Positions 1 through 9,897 are shown, counted from the stretch's first letter. The stretch is 64,000 bases of DNA from Bradyrhizobium sp. 141 (GCF_023074055.1 NZ_JADPKR010000070.1:1-64000), one strand, 5' to 3'. Notes: generated by a model not told the origin, from the sequence alone. A program made the numbers and translations.

Positions 1-13
1 GATTCGATGCAGC

Positions 14-709
14 GTGGCGGCCCTTCGTGCCGGCGAGCTTCGATTTATCGGCTTCTCGCTGCACACCCCGATCAACATCTTCCTCCTGCTCCCGATGAAA
101 GCCTATGCGCTCTGTACCTTGAGCAACAGCGACTGGCTCTCGCGCAGACCAGCCGATTTGCCCGACGGAAATGGAACGCATGGCAAGTTTTTGTGCCCGG
201 GCCCGACAACCGACAAGCCCAAGGAGATTGTTTGCACGTCGCGCATTCAGCACCTTGAGCACCGCATTGCTCTACAATTGGAGGTCGTTGCTCAACTGAT
301 CTGCCAGGACAAATTCGCGCTCCGAGCGGTCAAGCTGCTCGACGAACTCACAAGCGAACTGGTCGCGGCGAAGCTGGAACTCGGCGCAATAGGCGAGGCG
401 AGCGCCAGCAGACCCAGCAGGCGAACAGTCCCGGCGAAACAATACGGTGACCTCTTCTATCCAGAAGACCTCCGCATCCTAGCTAACATTTTCGACCAGG
501 CAGTCGCAGCTTTACCGCCAGATCGCCGTACTATCGCCAATCGTACGCAAATCGCCAAACTTGTTCTAGCTCGGGGAACGACACGTGAAGCCAAGTCCGA
601 CCCGACTCATGGCGCCTGCGTTCTTGGCGATTTGCTCGATCGGACGTTCAACTCTTACTCGTCTAATCAAATCGAGGTTGCGCCTAGCACCTGGCGGAAT
701 TCTGCATAA
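14..709 (+). CDS. Hypothetical protein, possibly starting beyond the window
   Basis: I do not recognise this protein by name. The frame is open from the window edge, so the true start could be upstream; within the window GTG at 14 and ATG at 95 are the options. The middle (about residues 78-125) is predicted helical and Leu/Ala-rich. The C-terminal half carries a segment 'PEDLRILANIFDQAVAALPP' followed by 'RTIANRTQIAKLVLA', which resembles a short tail seen in many rhizobial hypothetical proteins of unknown role. No signal peptide or membrane segment is clear. The gene stands alone upstream of a broken IS110 element. Confidence 0.45.
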   Translation: MAALRAGELRFIGFSLHTPINIFLLLPMKAYALCTLSNSDWLSRRPADLPDGNGTHGKFLCPGPTTDKPKEIVCTSRIQHLEHRIALQLEVVAQLICQDKFALRAVKLLDELTSELVAAKLELGAIGEASASRPSRRTVPAKQYGDLFYPEDLRILANIFDQAVAALPPDRRTIANRTQIAKLVLARGTTREAKSDPTHGACVLGDLLDRTFNSYSSNQIEVAPSTWRNSA

Positions 710-1399
710 GGCGTAGGTTAGATCACTCGATCGGGTAATGAGAAGACATCGTCCTGGTTTTGAGAGCCGGCGGTCCTTTCGCCCAGCGATGGGTATACAG
801 GCAGCCTGCTTTTCCCTAACAGTTTCGTCTCGTCAGCAGGCATGCCGCGGGACAGGTGGCAGGACCACTTCTCCGGCATCGTCAAGGCAAGAACCGTGTA
901 TTCAAGCCCTCGGTCTCAGAGGATGAGTACGGTACCCCTTGCACTGCAATGCGACCGCCTGCCGGCCGCCGCGGTGCGCAAATAGTCCAGGTCCTAACGG
1001 CACTCCGAGTGCGCCGCGAGACGGCTAGTCTCGTCCACGTTTCAGCTGCGACCGAAAGTCGTCTCCGTTGCCCCCAGCGGGTGGGGCAATGCCGCCGAGA
1101 GAACCGCAGCACTCTGACCAAACCACAGGTATCAACCATCACGAATGTCGTTTTCCTGCAATGATCACGGCGTGGGCCGCTCCGCGGATCTGCATACTAT
1201 GCCTGGCTCCACGCACACTGCTGCTGCAGGCCACCTCAAGTTAGAATACATTTTGGCTGGGAGTAGCTTGCGGCGCGGCAATCAGGATAGAAGTGCGTCC
1301 CATCCAGATTGATGGTGTGGAACGGCCCCGTTACCGACAGCATCAAAGTGCTAAAACGTGGGTCGTTGCTTGCAACGCCACAAGGTAGGGAGCCGTTCC
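710..1399. other. Intergenic region without a supported gene
   Basis: About 690 bases between the hypothetical gene and the IS110 transposase. Open frames exist on both strands but have low-complexity, Arg-rich translations typical of GC-rich noncoding DNA. I see no RNA gene or convincing promoter here. Confidence 0.5.
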
Positions 1400-2437
1400 G
1401 TGAATCAGATTAGCACCATCGGCCTGGATTTGGCCAAGAACGTTTTTCAAATACACGGCGCCGACGCCGAGGGCGCGCCGATCTTCAATCGAAAACTGCG
1501 TCGGGCCGACGTGCTGCGCTTTTTCGAAAAGCTTCCGCCGTGTCTGGTCGGCTTGGAGGCGTGCGGCAGTGCCCATTATTGGGCGCGCGAGATTGCGGCG
1601 CTCGGTGACGACGTGCGCTTGATCCCGCCGGTTTACGTAAAGCCGTTCGTGAAACGGGGCAAGACGGACGCTGCCGACGCCGAGGCGATCAGCGAAGCTG
1701 TGACCCGCGAGACGATGCGTTTCGTTCCGATCAAATCGGCCGATCAGCAGGCGGCGGCCATGGTGAAGACGCGCGCTCTTTTACTCCGCCAGCAAACTCA
1801 GGCGATCAACGCGCTTCGCGGGCATTTGTCGGAGCTGGGCATTATAGCCGCCACCGGCACGGCGAAAGTAGCAGAGTTGATCGAGATCGTGCGGGACGAA
1901 GAGGACGTTTGCCTGCCAAAAGCCGCCCGTTTGGCTTTGGCTGAAATCGCCGATCAGATCCAGGCGTTGACGCGCCAGATCGATAAGCTCGAACGAGGTA
2001 TTGTCGGCGAGGTGAAGCGTGACGAGGACATGCGGCGGCTGATCACAATTCCGGGCGTTGGAGCGATCACGGCGGCTTCCGTCAAAGCGCTGGTCCCGGA
2101 TCCCGAAGGATTCAAATCCGGCCGTCACTTCGCCGCCTGGCTGGGACTGACGCCAAAGCCCCATTCTAGCGGTGGCAAGGAACGGCTCGGCGACATATCG
2201 AAAATGGGGAATCCGACGCTCCGCTCGCTGCTTGTTTGTGGCGCGACGTCGGTCTTGTGACGCGTGAAGGCCAACGAGAAAGCGCCGCGGTGGCTAATCG
2301 CGCTTTTGGCGCGGCGGCCTTTCAAGGTAGTCGCGGTCGCGCTTGCCAACAAGATCGCGAGGATCATCTGGGCGCTCCTCACCAAGGGCGGAAGCTATCG
2401 AAATACTGGCGTGGCAAGCGGCGCAGCACGTGCCTGA
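1400..2437 (+). pseudogene. IS110-family transposase interrupted by one in-frame stop
   Basis: DEDD-type IS110 transposase that would catalyse movement of its element. Translation starts at GTG 1400 after AGGGAG; the N-terminus 'NQISTIGLDLAKNVFQIHG' with the first catalytic Asp is typical. The segment 'KTDAADAEAI' and the C-terminal Transposase_20 domain 'ITIPGVGAITAASVKALV' ... 'FAAWLGLTPKPHSSGGKERLG' are also present. A TGA at 2258-2260 stops the frame after 'CGATSVL', yet the same frame continues with family sequence ('VKANEKAPRWLIALL' ... 'VALANKIARIIWALL') to a natural stop at 2437. The stop probably replaced an Arg codon (CGA to TGA). The product would lack about 59 residues, so the copy is probably dead. 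Confidence 0.9.
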
Positions 2438-2733
2438 GCCGAACGACGACCAGAACAGACTGCCCGGCACGTAGCCGGACAGAGGCGAGGTGCATGATTA
2501 GACGATGAGCCCACGGGACGAAATCCCGAGGCGAGAGAGGCCGGCGCGACAATGCGCTTAAAGCGCGTCAGATTGATCAGCCCTTCGCATCGCGAATTTC
2601 ATCGAGGCCAGCGGTCCACGACCGCGCTGAAAGGCCGGACATATGACCGCACCGTTCCCGGAGGACAAATGTCTAAAAAAGCACTTGCCCGCGGGGCCGT
2701 TCCACATATGTCGCGTTATAGTAACCGAAGGGA
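2438..2733. other. Noncoding 3' end of the IS110 element and flank
   Basis: Sequence just after the transposase, including 'GGCCGGACATATGACCGCACCG' near 2632, resembles the noncoding tail often found downstream of IS110 transposases. IS110 elements normally lack terminal inverted repeats, so the exact right end cannot be fixed. No gene is supported. Confidence 0.4.
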
Positions 2734-2762
2734 CTTGAATCGTACGTAGCGTCACGTTGTAG
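2734..2762 (+). promoter_or_regulatory. 29-bp upstream motif, copy A
   Basis: The motif begins ACTTGAATCGTAC and ends GTTGTA. It matches a second copy at 10309-10337 at 27 of 29 positions. Each copy lies about 120-130 bp upstream of a small membrane protein gene and those genes are related to each other. TTGAAT and TGTAGG are spaced 17 bp apart, so a sigma70-type promoter is possible. Function is inferred only from position and conservation. Confidence 0.45.
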
Positions 2763-2862
2763 GAACCAGGCATCCGCCACCTCGCGCCGACCAACTAGTC
2801 AACGACCGAGGGCGGGAGTGTGACGTAACACATCAAAGCAATCCTCCGGTTTGGACATCGAG

Positions 2863-3042
2863 ATGACGACACCGCTGCTTTTTCTCACTATGATCTTCTT
2901 CGGCGGCTTTGGATTAGGATATGCTATGCGCAGCTGGCGTTCCCGCAAGCGACGTGAGCACGCCCGGCTCTATGGCGCTTACTTTCATTCCGGCACTTCT
3001 GCTCCGCTGCCGCTCCGAGTTCCCGCACGCCGTGGTTCCTAA
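2863..3042 (+). CDS. Small single-pass membrane protein, paralogue A
   Basis: A 59-residue protein of unknown function. ATG 2863 is preferred over the in-frame TTG at 2851. Residues about 4-20 form one hydrophobic segment ending in 'GFGLGYAMR', followed by a strongly basic stretch 'SWRSRKRREHARLYG'. The layout (membrane helix, GxGYxxR, then an Arg-rich run ending in ARL) is shared with the protein at 10428-10670, and both have the same 29-bp motif upstream. The basic side would be predicted to face the cytoplasm. The C-terminal tail is low complexity and does not match the paralogue. Confidence 0.45.
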   Translation: MTTPLLFLTMIFFGGFGLGYAMRSWRSRKRREHARLYGAYFHSGTSAPLPLRVPARRGS

Positions 3043-3713
3043 GGCTGCATTCGGCCTTGCTCAAGCTCGAAATTGCCGATGCCACACGAGGGCGAACGCC
3101 CACCGTCATCAATTCGTCGAGCACAGAATCGCAAGGCAGCGTGGAGGCCACGCGCGTGCTCGCGTGGAGTCAGTCCCAACGGCGCGGTGTAACGTGTGAC
3201 TGATTGCCGATTTGACCCGAGACACTGACGGTGACGACTGCGAGTCGGCCGTTCACGGATGATCGAGTCGGCGGCGGTGTATTCGCAACCGGCCATGGAC
3301 CTTGCAACGTAGATTTGTGACCTTAGCATGCGCGGAAGCCATTGCCGGACCGAATTCCAATCAGCGCTGGTGCACACCGCGGAGAAGATATGTCTGGCAC
3401 GCGAGCTAGCGCTTGAACGAATGCGAGGGCGAGCACGATTGCGACAGCATCGACAAAGGAGCACCTTTCACTCTCCTGCGGCATCTACACCGCTTCTATG
3501 CCCGTGGCGATCTGCACGGGGCGAGAAGAGAGATCCAGAGCCATCGCACGACTTCGAATTTCATCTCGCGCAGGATCAGCGCCGCATTGACCGTGACCAA
3601 TGCTTCCTGGCCGAGTCCGATTCGCTGAACTCGCCTACCTAAACTGAGAGGTTTCGAAGGTGAGGCTTCCCTCCTAGAACTCGATCCGCGATAGTCAGTA
3701 CAGCGGATGCATC
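3043..3713. other. Intergenic region without a supported gene
   Basis: About 670 bases. Open frames on both strands are Arg/Ser/Cys-rich and do not look like protein. No RNA, terminator or IS end was recognised. Confidence 0.45.
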
Positions 3714-4028
3714 ATGAAACCTGACGAGCGCCTCGCCGAGGTCCTTGAGAATAGCGCGTGTTTTGATGATGAGGCATGGGAGGTGTGGGCACAGTGCCTC
3801 TCACCCACTGAGCGGCTGGCGTATATTCGCAAGCATCGCTCTCACTTCCGGTTCGCAGATTACGATGAAGTGATAGCTGTTGTACGGGGTCGGCGCTTCA
3901 CCGGTTGCTCATCGCAGCTCCTTCGATGGCGTGACAGGATAAGAGCAAGGACGTTGCAAAGCGCTTTGCTCTTTTCGGTTGCGGTGTGGCTGGGCATCAT
4001 GTGGCTTGCGGTGCGCTTAATCCGCTGA
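3714..4028 (+). CDS. Hypothetical protein with C-terminal membrane segment
   Basis: A 104-residue protein I do not recognise. The N-terminal part is acidic ('DERLAEVLENSACFDDEAWEVW'-like composition) and soluble. Residues about 82-100 ('LLFSVAVWLGIMWLAVRLI') form a hydrophobic tail, so it may be a tail-anchored inner-membrane protein. No strong ribosome binding site is visible. It stands alone upstream of the outer-membrane protein gene, with about 220 bases between. Confidence 0.45.
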   Translation: MKPDERLAEVLENSACFDDEAWEVWAQCLSPTERLAYIRKHRSHFRFADYDEVIAVVRGRRFTGCSSQLLRWRDRIRARTLQSALLFSVAVWLGIMWLAVRLIR

Positions 4029-4247
4029 GATCAGCAGCCCGCTTTTCGCCCACGCCTACGCAATCTACGTTCGCACGCGAAGGAGCATTGCGAGGCAGTT
4101 GAAGATGATCCGCGCAACGCCGCAACCTGACGCAGGGTTCGGTTCAAGCATTCCTTTCGGCGCAAATGTTGCGATGCAGTTACAGCTATTCGCGCGGATG
4201 TTGTTAAGACGCGCGAGGCTCGGGGCACTCAAGACATGAGATTAGAA

Positions 4248-4985
4248 ATGAAGAACTTGTTGCTTGCGACTGTAAGCATTGTGGCGCTTGGCGCGGTGGC
4301 GCCCGCATTCGGCGCGGATCTGGCTGCGCAGCCCGTCCAGCCTCTCTATACCAAAGCTCCACAGCCTGTTGCGGCTGCGATCTACGACTGGAGCGGCTAC
4401 TACGTTGGTATGAACGGCGGCTTGGGCTCAAGCTCGAATTGCTGGGACTTCAATGGCGGCACGCCTGAGGGCTGCCATGATGCGACCGGCGGTACTGTGG
4501 GTGGCCAGATCGGCTATCGAAGGCAGATGGGCCAGATCGTCCTTGGTGTTGAAGGCCAGGGGAACTGGGCTGATTTGACTGGCTCGAATGACAGCGTCGC
4601 GTTTGCGGATATTAACCAGACCAAGATTGATGCGTTCGGCGTGGTAACGGGGCAGATCGGTTATGCCGTGGACAACGTATTATTTTACGCCAAAGGTGGT
4701 GCCGCAGTGACGAGCAATACCTATCAGATTAGCTCGACCCTCACGGGCGCGCAGCTTGGGAAGAGCGACCACATTCTTTGGGGTGGTGCATTGGGAGCTG
4801 GGATTGAGTACGGTTTCGCGCCGAGCTGGTCGGTCAGCCTCGAGTACGACCACCTATTCATGCAGCCCGGAGCGGTGCACTTCGCCGCGCCCGCAGGCGG
4901 AACCGATCGCATCCGCCAGGATTTCGATCTTGTGACTGCACGGCTCAACTATAAGTTCGGCGGCCCGTTTCTTCTGAAATATTGA
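4248..4985 (+). CDS. Outer-membrane beta-barrel protein (Omp25/RopB-like)
   Basis: A 245-residue outer-membrane protein. The N-terminus 'MKNLLLATVSIVALGAVAPA' is a signal peptide, with cleavage expected after 'AFGA'. A short linker 'APQPVAAAIYDWSGYYVG' leads into an eight-stranded opacity-type barrel, and the chain ends in alternating strands closing with an aromatic residue pattern ('LNYKFGGPFLLKY'). 'DWSGYYVGMNGG' and 'GGQIGY' are typical of Bradyrhizobium and Rhodopseudomonas members of the family. These proteins stabilise the envelope; a specific ligand is not known. An in-frame ATG at 4236 could add four residues. A strong terminator follows at once, so the gene is a single transcription unit. 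Confidence 0.85.
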   Translation: MKNLLLATVSIVALGAVAPAFGADLAAQPVQPLYTKAPQPVAAAIYDWSGYYVGMNGGLGSSSNCWDFNGGTPEGCHDATGGTVGGQIGYRRQMGQIVLGVEGQGNWADLTGSNDSVAFADINQTKIDAFGVVTGQIGYAVDNVLFYAKGGAAVTSNTYQISSTLTGAQLGKSDHILWGGALGAGIEYGFAPSWSVSLEYDHLFMQPGAVHFAAPAGGTDRIRQDFDLVTARLNYKFGGPFLLKY

Positions 4986-5010
4986 TCAGCAGTACGAACG
5001 GCGGATCGAA

Positions 5011-5040
5011 AGCCCCGGCCCATGGCCGGGGCTTGTTTTT
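5011..5040 (+). terminator. Intrinsic terminator after the outer-membrane protein gene
   Basis: AGCCCCGGCC and GGCCGGGGCT form a perfect 10-bp stem around a 3-base CAT loop, followed by TGTTTTT. It begins 25 bases after the stop codon of the upstream gene. Confidence 0.9.
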
Positions 5041-5437
5041 GCGAGGGCGGGCTTGCTGCATCAAGCAATCCAAGCCCAAAAACCGCTCCCATATTGGACG
5101 AGTGGCGGCATCCACAACCAACCACGCTTGCGAAGATCACTGTCATCGCACGCGCCATCGATGCGGCGAATGGTCTCCCGTCATGGCCAGTCCACGTCGA
5201 ATTTAGGCAATCGTGCGAATCTCTCCCGCATCGAAAACACGACCACCCCTCGGCGGGATGCGCATCTATGCTCCCGAAGACGATCGAGATGACAGGCTTG
5301 TCAGCTATTCGCGGCAACAGCATCTTCTGCACCTTGGGCTGAACGTGTCCTCGCTGCTATTGTCATATTGTCACGCTGGTCAGATCGCTCGCTCGTGAGT
5401 TCGGCATAGGTCAATACGCGGCAGCGGCGCCGAAACG
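5041..5437. other. Intergenic region, no gene supported
   Basis: About 400 bases between the terminator and the 3' end of the LuxR-type gene on the opposite strand. No coding or RNA signal recognised. Confidence 0.45.
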
Positions 5438-6163
5438 TCAGATAAGACCGAGGCGAATCGCCTTGGCAACGCAATGGGTACGGCTGTTCGTCTCTAGCTT
5501 TCGCATCGCGTTCTTCAGGTGAAAGTTCACCGTATTCTCGCTGACTCTCAGGATGACTCCGATTTCCCAGGATGATTTCCCCTCTTCCACCCAGCGGAGG
5601 CAATCCTTTTCTCGTTCGGATAGGGCCACTTGCATATGGCATCTTCCCTCCGATGACGGCGCGATCTCTGCAAATGCATGATGAAACTGCCAGGCCAATG
5701 CGTTGAGACGACTGAGGCGATACTCAGGGTCGACATCGTCGAACCTGGATGCAAAGGATGCGACAGATAGCTGTCCAAATGGTCCGAACAGTGGTACGGT
5801 TACGCCATGCTTCAGACCGGCCTCTTTGGCCTCGTTCAACACACGCATTTCGCCGGGCTGCAATTGATATTTGTGAGCGAGTTGATCCCATAGAAACGGC
5901 GCCGACTGCATCGTCGTACGCCGAACCACGGGATCGATGGCATTGTATCGGCGTTCAGCATAGCGCTCGCACCACGCGGAAGGAAAGTTCACTGTCACCG
6001 CGGCTGGCAGATACTCTGGCCGGCGGGTCGGCTCCGCGTCCGTCAGCGCCCCGTAAGCGACTTGACTGAAGCCCTGTTCGCTCGAACAGCTCACAAGCAG
6101 ATCGAACAACACCTCGGGAGATCGACTCTGTTTTGCGCATTCGATGAAGCAAAATAGGTCCAT
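5438..6163 (-). CDS. LuxR-family quorum-sensing regulator (no adjacent synthase)
   Basis: A 241-residue transcription factor with an N-terminal autoinducer-binding domain (about 20-165) and a C-terminal LuxR helix-turn-helix (about 178-238, 'LSEREKDCLRWVEEG' ... 'SENTVNFHLKNAMRKL'). All six residues usually conserved in acyl-homoserine-lactone receptors are present at TraR-like spacing: Trp and Tyr in 'WCERY', Asp-Pro in 'AIDP', Trp in 'FLWDQL' and Gly in 'GLKHGV'. So it should bind an acyl-HSL-type ligand. No luxI-like gene lies nearby, which makes it a solo or orphan receptor within this window. Start chosen at 6163 because GGGAGG lies six bases upstream. Targets are unknown. Confidence 0.88.
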   Translation of the reverse strand: MDLFCFIECAKQSRSPEVLFDLLVSCSSEQGFSQVAYGALTDAEPTRRPEYLPAAVTVNFPSAWCERYAERRYNAIDPVVRRTTMQSAPFLWDQLAHKYQLQPGEMRVLNEAKEAGLKHGVTVPLFGPFGQLSVASFASRFDDVDPEYRLSRLNALAWQFHHAFAEIAPSSEGRCHMQVALSEREKDCLRWVEEGKSSWEIGVILRVSENTVNFHLKNAMRKLETNSRTHCVAKAIRLGLI

Positions 6164-7106
6164 TTGGTGCCTCCCGCCACCGACTTAGGCAAACCGGTGC
6201 TGCGTCTTTTGAGTGGATCGATTTGGGCAGGGGCCTGCGCCACTTCAGCCTCCTCTTGCTTGCGAAGTGCTCGACCGAACGCGACAATCATACGTCTCGT
6301 CATGAGCTGCAATCGAGTTGCCTCAGATCAGATAGTTGCTCGATAGAGAACATTGTGCATGCGCTTCTTCGGGAGGAGGCGGACCTGAAGCGTCCAGCAA
6401 ATGTCGTACCAGCTGAGGCGCAAGGAGCAGTGCCGCAAAAGCACGAGTGCTGGAGAACTGGGGACGCAACGTTCACTGCTAGAATTCGGACATTTGTCGC
6501 AAGAGAGACAACCTTGTTGGCGCTAGCTGAAGAATATTTGTTGCATCGGCAAGTACGCGAATGATCTTACGCGTTGGTCAGCCTCCCGCCTTTGCTCCGG
6601 GGGCCAGCCGAGCTAGCGTAGACCCAGCGCCCGCGTCATAGGGCGCAGAGGCAATTAGACGCAGAAATGGCATGCATCCGCTGCGATACCCGTTTACCCT
6701 GGCGGTCGCGCCGTACCGAACGGAGCGCCGGAGATCCCCGGTTGCGCGATCGCGTATTGCCAAGCGCTCGTGTTCAAAAGCACCCGGACATGTTTGGGCG
6801 AACGAATCATCCGAATACGGCAATGGCACCTGTGGCTTAAATGACATCCAACTGACCGCACATCATGGGCGTTGTGCTCACGCACATTGACAGACAGAAG
6901 CCGTGCGCATGGTCTTCCTGCACGGGGCTGGTGCTCCACCTCGGAGATGCACGGCCATAAATCCGCTTTACAAATGGTAGATCATCGGCCGTGTCGGCCA
7001 ACATGCCCAGAACTCGCGACTGTCTGCGCTACTGATCTCTGCTCGAGAGCGCCCCCAAGCGTCGCTTTTATCGGCCTCCTCCGCGCCATCAATACTGCCC
7101 TTGAAA
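6164..7106. other. Long intergenic region, no gene supported
   Basis: About 940 bases upstream of the LuxR gene and downstream of the cystathionine beta-lyase-like gene. Open frames of up to 113 codons exist but their translations lack recognisable motifs. It may hold the LuxR promoter and decayed sequence. Confidence 0.4.
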
Positions 7107-8333
7107 TCACCCGTCTCTGCTCTCATCCTGGTAAGCAGCGTCGCTCGCGGAGTGTTCGCAGGCGGCTTGCAGCGCCTGATGCATGTCCGCAATGAGATCA
7201 CTCGGCCCCTCGATGCCGGCGTGAATACGAATCAACGGTCCATCAAATGAAACCATTGCTTCCGTTCGTGGAGGATCATCGACAGGCAGCACAAGGCTTT
7301 CGTACCCACCCCACGACAATCCGATTCCAAAAAGGCTCAGTTTCTGGAAGAAAAGCGAAAGCTGGGCCTTGGACATAGGCTTCAGAACGACGCCGAACAG
7401 GCCACTTGCACCCAAGAAATCCCGCTTCCAAATATTGTAGCCGGGATCGTTTGGGAGCGCAGGGTGTAGAACCCGGCCCACTGCCGGGTGGTCTTCCAGG
7501 CTTTGAGCCAGCTTGATGCCATTTTCGTAATGCTGCCTCATGCGAACGGCTAGTGTGCGCAGTCCACGAAGAGCTAAATAGATGTCATCTGGCCCAGCAA
7601 TCTCCCCGAAATGATGAGCGCTTGGCTGCAGGAGCGGCCACGCTTCCTTGTTAGCGGTAGCAATGCCCAGAAGGGCGTCGGAATGACCAACGATATACTT
7701 GGTCGCGGCATGGATCGAGATGTCGACGCCATGGAGAAAGGGTTTGAAATAGAGCGGCGTCGCCCAAGTATTGTCCATGAGCACGAGCGCACCCGATTGA
7801 TGTGCGATCGCGCACAGCGCGGGCAGATCCTGTACCTCAAACGTCATGGACCCAGGGGACTCCAGGTACACAGCTCGCGTTTTTGTCCCAATCTTCGCGA
7901 GTAGATCCGAAGGTTGTGTGGGATGGAAGTACTCCACCTTGACCTTAAATCTAGTTAGAACCTGGTTCGCGAACATCCTCACCGGTTCATAGACGTTATC
8001 GCAGATCAAAACATGATCCCCGGCCTTCAGGATCCCGAGAAGCGCGTGGGAGCACGCAGAGAGCCCCGAAGGGAACAAGATCGAACGATACCCGCCTTCC
8101 AGTTCACAAATGGCAACCTCGAGAGCGCGAGACAGCGGTGAGCCGAATCGTCCGTAGTTCGTCACTGGATTCTGCTTGCGCCTATCCCACTCTTCGAGGG
8201 TTTCGGAAACGATCGTGGAACCTCGATAGACAGGAACATTGACCATCCCGGCGTGTTCAGCCGGCGCGCGACCGAGATGAGACAATTGCGTGTTGGGCTC
8301 TGGCAAGCCTTTACCCCAAGCGATCCGATCCAT
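7107..8333 (-). CDS. metC: Cystathionine beta-lyase-like PLP enzyme
   Basis: A 408-residue member of the Cys/Met metabolism PLP family (fold type I). The PLP lysine lies in 'HAATKYIVGHSDALLG', and the cofactor aspartate in 'ALVLMDNTWATPLYFKP'. The N-terminal 'YGRFGSPLSRALE' and 'LFPSGLSACSHALL' segments also fit. The short 'VYRGSTIVSETLEEW' N-terminus and overall sequence favour cystathionine beta-lyase (cystathionine to homocysteine, pyruvate and ammonia) over cystathionine gamma-synthase. Start at 8333 has GGAGAGG just upstream. It stands alone among decayed DNA. The metC name is by similarity of type, not proof of substrate. Confidence 0.8.
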   Translation of the reverse strand: MDRIAWGKGLPEPNTQLSHLGRAPAEHAGMVNVPVYRGSTIVSETLEEWDRRKQNPVTNYGRFGSPLSRALEVAICELEGGYRSILFPSGLSACSHALLGILKAGDHVLICDNVYEPVRMFANQVLTRFKVKVEYFHPTQPSDLLAKIGTKTRAVYLESPGSMTFEVQDLPALCAIAHQSGALVLMDNTWATPLYFKPFLHGVDISIHAATKYIVGHSDALLGIATANKEAWPLLQPSAHHFGEIAGPDDIYLALRGLRTLAVRMRQHYENGIKLAQSLEDHPAVGRVLHPALPNDPGYNIWKRDFLGASGLFGVVLKPMSKAQLSLFFQKLSLFGIGLSWGGYESLVLPVDDPPRTEAMVSFDGPLIRIHAGIEGPSDLIADMHQALQAACEHSASDAAYQDESRDG

Positions 8334-8958
8334 ACCTCTCCTATCTGGGATCGCGCCGCTTAAATGCGCGGCGAATACCCACTACTATCAATCTGCAACT
8401 CATCTCCGGCGCGACGACTCGAGAACTCTGCATCAACGGCCTCTTCGTCATCATATCCCAACGTTAGAACAGCTCTCCTCCCAGATCGAAAGCGCGGTCG
8501 ACCGCACAGTGAGACCGCGCCGGACCGCGCCCCTAAAAGTCGGTGGTCAGCTTCATGCAGATCTACAGTGGGTCCATCACTACAGCAAAGGTTGGGCCAG
8601 ACGCGCGGGCTGCGCGCTGCAGGCGGATTAACCCGGACTGGTCGGATGCCTCGGCACCAGGCGAATTTCTTGTCGGACAAAAGACGCTGCATGTGGGCTC
8701 CTCGCCAAATCGGTTAAATCGGGACGATCTTGATGTGGGTTGACAATTGCACTTCTTATGAACTCGCGCGCTGGCGTTGTTTTTGCAGCTTCCCAATGAA
8801 GGCCTAGTTGCTGCACGCTTATGCTTATATCGAAGCGGGGAGCATGATTTGCGCCATTTAAGCACCGGTTGCGGTCGTTACCGCCGCCGTCATGCAAGTT
8901 CGTGGTGCAAGAGAATTGCGCAGGCCCACTACGCTGAATGATCACAACTTACACGAAC
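8334..8958. other. Intergenic region between metC-like gene and IS3 element
   Basis: About 625 bases. Contains 'GTCAGCTTCATGCAGATCT' near 8549, a partial match to the tts box of rhizobial type III genes, but without a downstream effector-like gene. No gene is supported. Confidence 0.4.
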
Positions 8959-9897
8959 TGAACCGCCCCGGGTTTGCCGGAGGCCCTTTGGTTTAAGTTT
9001 TGCCGCCATGGCGGGTTGTTCCAGCATGGCGTAGTAGCGTTGCTCGGCTTCGGCCAGCGGTATGTTGCCGATGGGCTCCAGGAGCCGCCGGTTGTTGAAC
9101 CAGTCGACCCATTCCAGCGTCGCGAACTCGACGGCCTCGAAGCTGCGCCATGGCCCGCGCCGATGGATCACCTCGGCCTTGTAGAGGCCGTTGATGGTTT
9201 CGGCGAGAGCGTTGTCATAGGAATCTCCGACGCTGCCGACAGAAGGCTCCACGCCGGCTTCCGCCAGGCGCTCGGTGTATTTGATCGAGACGTATTGGGC
9301 TACCCCTGTCGCTGTGATGCACGAGCCCGCCACGATGGACCGGCCGGCGATCGTGCAGGGCCTGCTCCAGCGCATCGAGCACGAAGCCTGCATGCGCCGT
9401 GCGCGAGGCCCGCCAGCCCACGATCCTGCGGGCATACGCGTCGATCACGAAGGCGACGTAGACGAAGCCCGTCCAGGTCGCGACATAGGTGAAGTCGGAG
9501 AGCCAAAGGACGTTCGGCCGTGGCGCCTTGAACTGGCGGTTGACGTGATCCTGTGGCGCCGCCTTGTCGCTGATCGTGGTCTCGACGGATTTGCCGCGGA
9601 TGCCCCCTTGCAAACCCATGTCCCGCATTATCGCGACACCGTGCAACGGGCAACATCGAAGCCTTCGCGTTTGAGCTGGCGCCAGATCTTGCGCACACCG
9701 TAGACGGAGAAGTTCTGGTCGAAGACGCGACGAACCTCGACCTTCAGCGCGGCATCCTGCCTGGCGCGCGCCGACCGCTTGGCCGGATCGCGCCGCTTGG
9801 CCACATGGGCGTGGTAGGTCGAGGGGGCGATCGGCAATACCTTGCAGATCGGCTCGCCCCCATGCGCCCCACGATGATCATCAATGAAGGCGATCAT
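8929..9897 (-). pseudogene. IS3 orfB transposase, two frameshifts
   Basis: DDE integrase half of the IS3 transposase. The N-terminal part (9897-9628) reads 'MIAFIDDHRGAHGGEPICKV' ... 'YGVRKIWRQLKREGFDVARC', then breaks near 9635. The next frame carries the first catalytic Asp in 'VLWLSDFTYVATW' and the second in 'HHSDRGS'. A second frameshift near 9305 moves to the frame holding 'SIKYTERLAEAGVEPSVGS' and the catalytic Glu in 'SYDNALAETINGLYK'. The last frame runs through the inverted repeat and stops in flanking DNA at 8929. All three catalytic residues are present but in three frames. The ATG at 9897 overlaps the orfA stop as ATGA. Confidence 0.9.
8959..8984 (+). repeat. IS3 terminal inverted repeat at the orfB end
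   Basis: 26 bp starting TGAACCGCCCCGGG. Matches the reverse complement of the repeat at 10244-10269 at 25 of 26 positions. Confidence 0.92.

Noticed and set aside
738..1164. Overlapping open frames on both strands
   Set aside because: Translations are Arg/Ser/Thr-rich without motifs; typical of GC-rich noncoding DNA.
6223..6564. 113-codon plus-strand open frame upstream of the LuxR gene
   Set aside because: No ribosome binding site, no recognisable motif, and it overlaps the likely LuxR promoter.
8545..8570. Partial tts-box-like sequence GTCAGCTTCATGCAGATCT
   Set aside because: The second half does not fit the tts consensus and no effector-like gene follows.
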